This document shows positions 14,983 through 22,377 of a stretch of 28,487 nucleotides of DNA, in pieces. Source of the DNA: Caryophanales bacterium UBA2298 (GTDB lineage Bacteria > Bacillota_I > Bacilli_A > Izemoplasmatales > Hujiaoplasmataceae); assembly GCA_002345425.1 (NCBI GenBank), contig DDWA01000028.1, forward strand, positions 4,281 through 32,767. Direction: 5' to 3'. The translations under genes and the position numbers were made by a program. The stretch's first letter is position 1. The number at the start of each line of letters is the position of its first letter. A model generated the notes under the pieces. The model did not search any database. It was not told where the DNA came from and saw only the letters and a list, made by a program, of their open reading frames with translations.

Positions 14983-15830
14983 TATTTACTCCTTTTTCTA
15001 GAAACGACTATAATCGCTAGTAAATAGAATACCACACCACTCACTAAAAGGTAAGCAATATGTATCATATTGCTCAAGAACTCACCATTAACTTTATAAG
15101 ATATGCCTAAGAGAATTTTAAATTCTTCAGGCAAGTATTCTAGATCCACCACTTCATTAATCATTACTTTTCGTAAAAGAACGCCTGAATGAGATAAAGG
15201 GAATATCTTTATCATTGTTTGAACACCGCTAGGGAGATTACCTATTGGTATATAGATACCCATTAAAAACCCGATCAAAGTCCCGATTATTGAACTGGCT
15301 GTACCAAAGGCGTTTTGGCTTTGGATAAATGACATAATAAGAAATATAAAAGCCGAACTAGAAAAGACTGATAATAATATTAAACCTAAAACTTTAAACA
15401 TCGCCGAAAACGAAAGAATAGAACCGCCTTCAATATAGATGTAAAGTTCACTCAATATAAGGGTCAAACTACTCATTATAGTTCCTACAATCATTGCAGA
15501 GATTACATATGAAAGTACTAACTGCCATCTTTTAATTGGTGATACTTTAAAGTCCCTAAGTTTCTTTAAGGCAGTATCTTCAACCATGATTCCAAAAGCG
15601 CCATTACAGGTGGTAATTGTTGTCACAGAAATTACTCCAGCCATAATCCAACTTGTAACTAACGGCCCAGAGTAAGTACCAACTTCATCTGTAATATATC
15701 CAATCATCATATCCCCTAAAAAGATTACATAAAGTCCAATAATTATGAATACACCCAATAAGGAAAAGAATACAGAGGTTTTATCCCGAAAATAAAGTTT
15801 CAAATTTCTTTTTATTAAATTAATAATCAT
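14982..15830 (-). CDS. ABC-2 type transporter permease
   Basis: Membrane subunit of an ABC exporter, partner of the ATPase encoded immediately upstream (ATGA overlap). The 282-residue protein begins with the typical ABC-2 segment LIKRNLKLYFRDKTSVFFSLLG and has about six hydrophobic segments (near 18-38, 60-80, 105-128, 145-168, 175-198 and 255-277). It contains the conserved LKKLRDFKVSPI cytoplasmic loop and IPIGNLPSGVQ. It belongs to the DrrB-like drug or lipid exporter group. No substrate can be read from the context: no biosynthetic genes, regulator or peptide precursor adjoin it. Confidence 0.9.
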   Translation of the reverse strand: MIINLIKRNLKLYFRDKTSVFFSLLGVFIIIGLYVIFLGDMMIGYITDEVGTYSGPLVTSWIMAGVISVTTITTCNGAFGIMVEDTALKKLRDFKVSPIKRWQLVLSYVISAMIVGTIMSSLTLILSELYIYIEGGSILSFSAMFKVLGLILLSVFSSSAFIFLIMSFIQSQNAFGTASSIIGTLIGFLMGIYIPIGNLPSGVQTMIKIFPLSHSGVLLRKVMINEVVDLEYLPEEFKILLGISYKVNGEFLSNMIHIAYLLVSGVVFYLLAIIVVSRKRSK

Positions 15831-16741
15831 TCTCTTATCTCCTTCCCAGTAATATTGATAAAAGCATCGTCTAGTGTACCATTTAAAACTTGGAAGGATT
15901 CGATGTTATCTTTAATTTCGTTAATAATTTTGATACTATCAAGCGTGTGTTCTAATTTAATGGTATAAATATCTATCTGTTTTTCATAAGATAAATTACT
16001 TTTTTCAATATATTGTTCAAATTCTTTTTGATTAATAGGCTTTATTTTAAGGACATCTTTAGAGAATTGATCTTTCAAATAAGAAGGAGTCCCTTTAGCA
16101 ACGATTTCTCCATTATCAATGATAACAACATAATCAGCCATGTCTGCCTCCTCCATATAGTGAGTTGTTAGAAAAACAGTCATGTTTTCTTCTTTTTGAA
16201 GATGCATTATTGTGTTCCAAACATTTTTCCTCGTTTGCGGATCTAAACCAGTTGTTGGTTCATCAAGAAACAAGATCTTTGGAGCGTGCAAAAGTGCCCT
16301 AGCAATGTCAGTTCTACGCTTTTGTCCACCCGATAAACTACCATATCTTCTACTAGCAAGATTTTCAATCCCTGTGACTTCCAAAGCGTTTTTTATTCTC
16401 TCTTCAAGAACCTGTTTTGATAATTTATAGAAACTACCTCTTGTTTCAAGGTTCTCTTTAACAGAAAGCAATGGGTCAAGAACTCCTTCTTGAAAAACGA
16501 TACCAATAGAACTTCTGATTGCATCTTCATTCCCGCCCAATTTTATTCCACTTATCTCAACATCACCTTCGTCTTTTGTAAGTAAAGTAGAAAGAATGTT
16601 TATAGTCGTGGTTTTACCAGCCCCATTAGGCCCTAAAAAAGCAAATAGACTGCTTTTTTCAACATAAAAATCAATCCCTTTAACAGCTTTAACATTTCCA
16701 TAACTTTTATGAAGGTTGACAACATCAATAATTTTTTCCAT
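15827..16741 (-). CDS. ABC transporter ATP-binding protein (DrrA-like)
   Basis: Energises the adjoining ABC-2 permease. The 304-residue protein has Walker A GPNGAGKT (37-44), a Q-loop near FQEG, signature LSGGQKRR, Walker B ILFLDEPTTGLD and an H-loop TTHYMEEAD, followed by an extra C-terminal domain of about 85 residues as in DrrA-type exporters. ATG start behind GGAGG. First gene of the ATPase-permease-rlmN unit, with an extended -10 promoter about 30 bases upstream. It could serve drug efflux, bacteriocin immunity or lipid export; the sequence does not decide. Confidence 0.93.
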   Translation of the reverse strand: MEKIIDVVNLHKSYGNVKAVKGIDFYVEKSSLFAFLGPNGAGKTTTINILSTLLTKDEGDVEISGIKLGGNEDAIRSSIGIVFQEGVLDPLLSVKENLETRGSFYKLSKQVLEERIKNALEVTGIENLASRRYGSLSGGQKRRTDIARALLHAPKILFLDEPTTGLDPQTRKNVWNTIMHLQKEENMTVFLTTHYMEEADMADYVVIIDNGEIVAKGTPSYLKDQFSKDVLKIKPINQKEFEQYIEKSNLSYEKQIDIYTIKLEHTLDSIKIINEIKDNIESFQVLNGTLDDAFINITGKEIRE

Positions 16742-16770
16742 AGATCCTCCGTTGTGTTAAAATTCGTTTA

Positions 16771-16779
16771 ATTATATCA
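16771..16779 (-). promoter_or_regulatory. Promoter of the ABC-rlmN unit (extended -10)
   Basis: Minus strand TGATATAAT (hexamer 16771-16776), the same nonamer as at the rsgA promoter. The -35 region is poor. Start point near 16765, about 24 bases before the ATPase ATG. Confidence 0.6.
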
Positions 16780-16840
16780 TGATTTTCTTACCACATAAAT
16801 AACTACAAAAAATAAAATCATTATCTTATTAAAATTTCAC

Positions 16841-16870
16841 AAAAAAAATATGAGAAATTTCTCATATTTT
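16841..16870 (-). terminator. Terminator after the OppB-like permease
   Basis: Perfect inverted repeat ATATGAGAAATTTCTCATAT (16848-16867), flanked by A8 on the left and T5 on the right. On the minus strand it is followed by eight T, so it terminates the permease transcript. The hairpin is AT-rich. Confidence 0.75.
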
Positions 16871-16877
16871 TAAGTAT

Positions 16878-17816
16878 TTAAATTTTTTTACCTGTTATTC
16901 TGATTCTTGGATCAACTATTGACAATAGAATGTCAGCGAACAACGAAGTAACCATTATCGTTCCATATAAAAAAATGCCGATGGCAACAACAACATTAAT
17001 ATCTATGTAAAGATAACTATACATACTTGTTGGCATAATAATTGAGTCAAGGAATAAGTTTGCAATACCTTGAATATTATAAACTGATTCAATGAAGAAG
17101 CCCATGCCCAAAACAAAAACAAAAGTGGGAATAATTTGGGGAATAACTGTCACTAATGAATCTTTTAAAGCATGTCTATAAATTGCTTGTCGTCTTGTTA
17201 AACCTTTAGCTCTTAAAAGAATAAAATAATCTGTGTTTAGATTCTCGATAATTTCACCCCTAACCATTTGAGCAAATTTTCCGGTTGGACCTATAGAAAG
17301 AGCTATAACCGGTATTATCATACCTTCTAATTGTTTAATAAAAGGGGCACTATAATAGGGCTCTTGAGGTACAATTAAATCCCATTTGTATCCAACATAC
17401 ATTACAAGAAAGAATATTACGGTAAAAGAGGGTATAGCATTAAAAATCATTGCAAATCCCGATATTAACATATCAGCTATCTTGTTTCTTTTAGAAGCAG
17501 CAAACACTCCCAAGAAGACACCTAGAGGGACATAGATAAAAAGTGAAGTAAAATTGTATTTTAAAGAGATTAAAAGTTTACGCCCGATTAACTGCCAAAC
17601 ATCAACACCCCTTATCGAAGTGCCAAAATTCCAATCTCTAACAATATTTAAAAAATAGATTTTAAAATTATCCCAAGCAACCACCACAGTCTCAGAAAAA
17701 GATAATCTGGTCCATTTAATCATCATTGATACAGTTAAAATCATATATGTAAGGGCTAAAACAACAAGCATACTAACCGCTATCAAGACTACTCTTTTCA
17801 CAATATATTTAAGCAT
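16878..17816 (-). CDS. Peptide/nickel-type ABC transporter permease (OppB/DppB-like), solitary
   Basis: Integral membrane subunit of a binding-protein-dependent importer. The 312-residue protein has an N-terminal helix (8-30), a soluble stretch with FGTSIRG, and then five or so further transmembrane helices. The cytoplasmic EAA-type loop is present (LLRAKGLTRRQAIYRHALKDSL), as is the ending SIVDPRIRI. Length and motifs match OppB/DppB. What is odd is the isolation: no OppC, OppD/F or solute-binding protein is adjacent, and the gene has its own promoter and terminator. Partners may be encoded elsewhere, or this is a remnant. ATG start behind GAGGT. Confidence 0.9.
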   Translation of the reverse strand: MLKYIVKRVVLIAVSMLVVLALTYMILTVSMMIKWTRLSFSETVVVAWDNFKIYFLNIVRDWNFGTSIRGVDVWQLIGRKLLISLKYNFTSLFIYVPLGVFLGVFAASKRNKIADMLISGFAMIFNAIPSFTVIFFLVMYVGYKWDLIVPQEPYYSAPFIKQLEGMIIPVIALSIGPTGKFAQMVRGEIIENLNTDYFILLRAKGLTRRQAIYRHALKDSLVTVIPQIIPTFVFVLGMGFFIESVYNIQGIANLFLDSIIMPTSMYSYLYIDINVVVAIGIFLYGTIMVTSLFADILLSIVDPRIRITGKKI

Positions 17817-17851
17817 AACCTACCTCGTAACATCAAATCGTGTCTTTAAAC

Positions 17852-17880
17852 ATTTTACAAAATTATCAACTAATAATCAA
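17852..17880 (-). promoter_or_regulatory. Promoter of the OppB-like permease
   Basis: Minus strand: -35 TTGATT (17875-17880), a 17-base spacer, -10 TAAAAT (17852-17857). No TGn extension. The -10 lies about 36 bases before the ATG. Confidence 0.7.
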
Positions 17881-17900
17881 TGGCTTTTATAAAATTGACA

Positions 17901-17934
17901 TACTCAAAAGAAAATGACCAATTAATGGTCATTT
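17901..17934 (-). terminator. Terminator at the end of pheT
   Basis: Minus strand AAATGACCA, loop TTAAT, TGGTCATTT (17934-17912), followed by TCTTTTG. The stem begins at the last bases of the pheT stop codon. The T tract is interrupted, so efficiency is uncertain. Confidence 0.65.
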
Positions 17935-20299
17935 AACTTCTTAATTCAGCATTTAAATCTAATTTCAAGTTTTCAAGAATTTTATCAATCTGATTATCGA
18001 CTTCTTTAGTTTCTAAAGTCCGGTTCGAGCTTAGAAACTCTAACGTCAAAGCAATTGATTTTTTATTTGATAATGTTTTATCAAAATAAACGTCGAAAAT
18101 ATCTATGGAATTAAGGATTTTTTTGCTAGTTTTGTTGATTGAACTAATTATATCTTCAGCGGTAATATCATTCTTTACCAATACAGCAATATCTCTTTTT
18201 ATACTTGGATATTTTGTTATTTCTTGATAAAGATGAGTATTTTCATCAGAAAGATTTAATAATTCATTTAAACTTAATTCACATACATAAACATCTTTTA
18301 TTCCTATTTCGTGTTCTTCCTCCGGATGTAATTTGCCTAAGAATCCAATAACTTTTCCTTTTACTGATAAGATAGCACTTATTCCTGGGTGTAGATTTGG
18401 AAGTTCTTTTGGACTAACAGAAATTATGTAATCAGGTACTTTCAACTGTTTTAACAATGTTTCTAGTAAGCCTTTAAGATGGTAAAAATCAACAGATTGA
18501 TCTTGTTTCTGCCATGTTGAAAAATCTAATTTCCCATGCATTAAAATTGCAAGTTTTTCGATTTCATTATCTTCAAAATAGGCATTGGCCAGTTCGAATA
18601 TCATTATGTTTTCGATTTTTCTTGATTTGTTGTAGACAAGAACGTTGAGTAATGATGGTAACAGAGAATGCCGTAAATATTCTCTCTCTTTGGTAAGAGG
18701 ATTCATTATTCTAATTGCTTTTGTTGTTGATTGATCAAATTTGATTGCCGCTTCTTGTGAAGCTAAAGAATAAGTTTTAGTTTCAGTAAATCCTCGACCA
18801 ACAAAGTAATTCCTTATCGCTCTTTTAGTTTTTTGTTTTCTATTTAAACCGCCTTGGGTTGGCGTAATTGGAATCGTTAATGGAATTTTATCATAGCCAT
18901 GTATTCTTACTATTTCCTCGATTAAATCTTGATAACTTTCCATTGGTCTGCGTGAAGGAATAGACACTTTAAAGTTATCACCCTTTAATTTGAACTTGAA
19001 TCTCAACCTTTTTAGGATGTCTTCAACTATCTCTTCTGAATAACTATATCCAGTTACAGAATTTAACTTTTCCAGGCTTAAATTAATTATTTTATTTTTA
19101 ATTTTTACTGTGTTGTAATAACTTGGAAGCCCCACAACAATAGCGTTTGCGTATTCAGCGAGAAGTTCGCAAGCATAGTTTAAAGCTTCCAAGGTTTGAT
19201 AAGGATCAACCCCTTTTTCAAACCTTGATGAGGATTCACTTTTAAGATTTAAACGACTAGCAGTCTTTCTAATTTTTACTGGATTAAAAATTGCACTTTC
19301 CAGCAAAATTCTTTTTGTACTATCATCAATTTCGGTTTCGAGCCCACCCATAACACCTGCTAGAGCAATCGGTTTTTTACCATCAGTTATAACAATGTCG
19401 CCAGCGACTAATTTTCTCTTTTCTCCGTCAAGTGTTAGTATTGTTTCATTTTCTAAAGCTTCTCTGACAATAATTCTGTCACTTTGAATTTTGTCATAAT
19501 CAAATGCGTGTAAAGGTTGTCCATATTCTAGCATTACATAATTTGTAATATCAACAACATTATTTATTGGTCTAATACCACATGCTAGAAGTCTTGACTT
19601 CAACCAATAAGGGCTATCTTTAATTTCAACATTTTCAAGAGTTTGCCCGTAATATACTGTACTATTTTTTGTTTGAGTAAAAATACTCACTGGGTTTTCG
19701 GAAGTTTCTCTTGTTACTCTTGGTTCAGCTAAATCTAAATTAAGATTCATCATACATGCTGTGTCATAAGCCACTCCCCTAATTGATAGAAGATCAGACC
19801 TATTAGCAGTCAGATCAAGATCCAAGACATAATCATCTAAATGAAGATATTTAATTGGATCTTCACCTGGAATAGCATCAAAACCTAAAACATAAATACC
19901 TTTTTCTTCGTTGTCGAATTCTTGAATGCCTAGTTCCGCTAAAGAACAAATCATTCCGTTGGATTCTACACCTCTAATTTTTGCTTTTTTTAGTCTGAAA
20001 TTGCCAGACAAAACTACTCCAACTTTCGCTACAATTACTTTTTGATCAGCAGCTACATTTGGAGCTCCACAAATAATTTGGAGTTCTTCATCACCAACAT
20101 CAACAAGACAGACACTTAATTTGTCAGCATCTTCATGTTTTTTTAAAGATTTAACGTGACCAATTACTAAACCGTCTATGTCTATCAATTTGTTTAAGCC
20201 AGCAACTTCTTGGCTCATTAAGTTGAATTTTTTGACTAAAACATCTTTATCAATATTTTGGTCAAAATATTGATTAAGCCAATTTAATGATACTTTCAT
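17933..20299 (-). CDS. pheT: Phenylalanine-tRNA ligase beta subunit
   Basis: Beta chain of the alpha2-beta2 enzyme that charges tRNA-Phe. The 788-residue protein has the N-terminal tRNA-binding domain (about 39-150, with ICGAPNV and VESNGMICSLAELG), the B3/B4 editing region, the B5 domain, the catalytic-like core with FEKGVDP, and the C-terminal ferredoxin-fold anticodon-binding domain starting near YPSIKRDIAVLV. Length is close to the approximately 800 residues of Bacillus. ATG start behind GGGGTGATT, 13 bases after pheS, in one operon under the T-box. Confidence 0.98.
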   Translation of the reverse strand: MKVSLNWLNQYFDQNIDKDVLVKKFNLMSQEVAGLNKLIDIDGLVIGHVKSLKKHEDADKLSVCLVDVGDEELQIICGAPNVAADQKVIVAKVGVVLSGNFRLKKAKIRGVESNGMICSLAELGIQEFDNEEKGIYVLGFDAIPGEDPIKYLHLDDYVLDLDLTANRSDLLSIRGVAYDTACMMNLNLDLAEPRVTRETSENPVSIFTQTKNSTVYYGQTLENVEIKDSPYWLKSRLLACGIRPINNVVDITNYVMLEYGQPLHAFDYDKIQSDRIIVREALENETILTLDGEKRKLVAGDIVITDGKKPIALAGVMGGLETEIDDSTKRILLESAIFNPVKIRKTASRLNLKSESSSRFEKGVDPYQTLEALNYACELLAEYANAIVVGLPSYYNTVKIKNKIINLSLEKLNSVTGYSYSEEIVEDILKRLRFKFKLKGDNFKVSIPSRRPMESYQDLIEEIVRIHGYDKIPLTIPITPTQGGLNRKQKTKRAIRNYFVGRGFTETKTYSLASQEAAIKFDQSTTKAIRIMNPLTKEREYLRHSLLPSLLNVLVYNKSRKIENIMIFELANAYFEDNEIEKLAILMHGKLDFSTWQKQDQSVDFYHLKGLLETLLKQLKVPDYIISVSPKELPNLHPGISAILSVKGKVIGFLGKLHPEEEHEIGIKDVYVCELSLNELLNLSDENTHLYQEITKYPSIKRDIAVLVKNDITAEDIISSINKTSKKILNSIDIFDVYFDKTLSNKKSIALTLEFLSSNRTLETKEVDNQIDKILENLKLDLNAELRS

Positions 20300-20312
20300 T
20301 TGTAATCACCCC

Positions 20313-21341
20313 TTAAAATTGCGAATTAAATCGAAGATCATTAGTGTAAAGCAATCTAATATCTTCAATTCCGTGTTTCAACATTGCGACACGTTCTATA
20401 CCCATTCCTAAAGCAAAGCCTTGAAATTTCATAGGATCATAGCCAGCAGCTTTTAATACATTATTGTTTACCATTCCGGCTCCTAAAATTTCTATCCAAC
20501 CTGTGTTTTTACACATTGGGCATCCGGAACCATTACATTTAAAACAACTTACATCAACTTCGACAGATGGTTCTGTGAATGGAAAGTAAGATGGTCGCAG
20601 TCTAATTTCCCGATTTTCACCAAAAAGTTTTTTAGCAACTAAAAGTAAGGTTCCTTTTAAGTCGGCTAATGTCGCTTTCTCATCAACTACCAACGCTTCT
20701 ATTTGCATAAACTGGTGCGAGTGTGTTAAGTCGTCGTCATCCTTTCGGTAAACAACGCCAGGACAGATAATCTTTAATGGTTTTTGTGCAGCATTTTCTA
20801 AAAGACTTCTAACTTGAACAGGAGATGTATGAGTTCTTAATAATAAGTCTTCAGTTATATAAAATGAATCTTGCATTTCTCTTGCTGGATGATCTTTAGG
20901 TAAGTTTAGCATCTCAAAGTTGTAAAGATCAGTCTCAATCTCTGGCCCTTCTTTAATTTCATAACCTAAACCAACAAAAACATCTTCGATTTCTTCAATC
21001 GTTTTTGTTAAGATATGTTTATGGCCTAATGCGAGATTTTTTCCTGGTAGACTGATGTCAATCGTTTGAGATTTTAGTAAATCATTAATTTTTTGAGAAT
21101 CAATGATTTGTTTTTGTTCATCAATCAAAGCAGATATTTCTTGTTTAGCTTCATTAATGATTTTACCGAAAAGTGGTTTTTGATCACTAGATAAATTCTT
21201 TAAATCTTGCATCAAATCATTAAATTCACTTTTCTTTCCTAAATACATTGCTTTAATGTCCAATAGTTCATTAATAGTTTTACAATTTTTTATAGCTTCT
21301 GTTGCTAGTGAGGTTATTTTTTTTAGTTTTTGTTCCATCAT
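20313..21341 (-). CDS. pheS: Phenylalanine-tRNA ligase alpha subunit
   Basis: Catalytic class II synthetase chain. The 342-residue protein has an N-terminal coiled coil (about 1-90), motif 2 VYRKDDDDLTHSHQF (198-211) and motif 3 GFALGMGIERVAML (308-321). It also has a four-Cys zinc-type knuckle CFKCNGSGCPMC (Cys266, 269, 274, 277), seen in many bacterial PheS. Two adjacent ATG codons start it; AAAGGAG is five bases from the first and eight from the second, so either is possible. Transcription is controlled by the T-box leader directly upstream. Confidence 0.98.
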   Translation of the reverse strand: MMEQKLKKITSLATEAIKNCKTINELLDIKAMYLGKKSEFNDLMQDLKNLSSDQKPLFGKIINEAKQEISALIDEQKQIIDSQKINDLLKSQTIDISLPGKNLALGHKHILTKTIEEIEDVFVGLGYEIKEGPEIETDLYNFEMLNLPKDHPAREMQDSFYITEDLLLRTHTSPVQVRSLLENAAQKPLKIICPGVVYRKDDDDLTHSHQFMQIEALVVDEKATLADLKGTLLLVAKKLFGENREIRLRPSYFPFTEPSVEVDVSCFKCNGSGCPMCKNTGWIEILGAGMVNNNVLKAAGYDPMKFQGFALGMGIERVAMLKHGIEDIRLLYTNDLRFNSQF

Positions 21342-21360
21342 CTTATCTCCTTTTATTAAA

Positions 21361-21580
21361 CAAAAAAATCGCCCTATTAAGGGCGATTATATTAACCGTG
21401 GTACCACCTTAGTTCTAGTAAATACTAGCACTTAACTTATCTTTAACGCAAGATTTACGGAGATGATTAATCTCACTCAAAAGCTGAATTCATTAGATTT
21501 GGATTAAATGCTCACAGCTAAAATACATTTTTCTCTTGAACCCAAACTTCCTAATTACTACTGCCTTATCATTGTGTTAA
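21361..21580 (-). promoter_or_regulatory. T-box riboswitch leader of pheST (Phe-specific)
   Basis: On the minus strand the leader has Stem I with pairing AAGGC/GCTTT at the base and ATTAG/CTAAT above, bracketing a specifier loop GAATTCA. The specifier triplet TTC (21488-21486) is a Phe codon. The conserved T-box AAGGTGGTACCACGG (about 21410-21396) supplies UGGU (21406-21403), which can pair with an uncharged ACCA end, matching the A73 discriminator of tRNA-Phe. The competing terminator follows immediately. Uncharged tRNA-Phe should stabilise the antiterminator and allow pheST transcription. Confidence 0.95.
21362..21388 (-). terminator. T-box-controlled terminator
   Basis: Minus strand AATCGCCC (21388-21381), loop TTAATA, GGGCGATT (21374-21367), then seven T. 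It is mutually exclusive with the antiterminator containing the T-box sequence. Confidence 0.95.
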
Positions 21581-21584
21581 TTAT

Positions 21585-21612
21585 ATTATAACAAAAATTC
21601 AGTTTAAAGCAA
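21585..21612 (-). promoter_or_regulatory. pheST promoter
   Basis: Minus strand: -35 TTGCTT (21607-21612), a 16-base spacer ending TGT, -10 TATAAT (21585-21590). The -35 lies about ten bases past the stop of the upstream BI-1-like gene. No terminator separates them, so read-through from that gene would also pass the T-box. Confidence 0.75.
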
Positions 21613-21622
21613 CTCAATATTG

Positions 21623-22312
21623 TCATCTTCTCGATGTAATAGCAAGTAGTCTCAGCATTTCTATATATATCCATACAATGGTAACCATCAAACCTAAAGA
21701 TAAAATCCACCCGACTTGATGATCAGCTCCTGAATCAACAAAATCTTTGATTCTTTGAAAATCCCATAATAAGAAAAACGCTGATAAGCCTGCAGATAAA
21801 AAGACTACGATGTAATATAAGCTGCCAATATTTAAAAAGATTGATAATAAACTCATGATGATGACACTAATTAAAGCAACAACTAGAAATGATGCGAATC
21901 TTTGATTTACTTTAATGATATTTGTTGAGAATAACAAAAGCATAACGATGAATACAATAAATGTTGTGCCGATCGCTGTAGGAACGATACCTTCATATAG
22001 TGATGCATATAATAACGAAACGATACCTAATATCAATCCTTCTGCCATCGCATAAATGACAGCGAATACCGGTGCTAATCTAACTGATCTCATTCCAATT
22101 ATAACCGCTAGAAAAGCAATGACCATTGCGCCAATCAGCCAACCAAAATTAATATTTTCTAAATTTTCTAAGGCTAAAAAAGCAGAGACAGCAGCAATTG
22201 CTAATAGAAATATTGTTTTTAGTGCAATATTTGTGTAAGTAACTGGTCTATCACTAACATATGTGTATGTGCTAGCTTGTCTAAATACTGGATTTGAACT
22301 TCCCATTCTCAT
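21623..22312 (-). CDS. Bax inhibitor-1/YccA-family membrane protein
   Basis: Polytopic membrane protein of 229 residues with seven hydrophobic segments (near 31-48, 54-73, 79-98, 109-127, 138-160, 165-182 and 200-225) after a short hydrophilic N-terminus. The layout and the C-terminal segment FFLLWDFQRIKDFVDSGADHQ with its paired acidic residues match the BI-1 (TMBIM) family. The Bacillus member YetJ acts as a pH-sensitive Ca2+ leak channel, so ion homeostasis is a fair guess but unproven here. ATG start behind AGGAGGT. Only a weak promoter (TATAAT without clear -35) precedes it, and polC has no visible terminator, so it may be partly co-transcribed with polC. Confidence 0.87.
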   Translation of the reverse strand: MRMGSSNPVFRQASTYTYVSDRPVTYTNIALKTIFLLAIAAVSAFLALENLENINFGWLIGAMVIAFLAVIIGMRSVRLAPVFAVIYAMAEGLILGIVSLLYASLYEGIVPTAIGTTFIVFIVMLLLFSTNIIKVNQRFASFLVVALISVIIMSLLSIFLNIGSLYYIVVFLSAGLSAFFLLWDFQRIKDFVDSGADHQVGWILSLGLMVTIVWIYIEMLRLLAITSRR

Positions 22313-22377
22313 AAATGTACCTCCTAAAATATTTTGATAATATTATAATATAAATTTATGAAGATTTCATGAAGATT

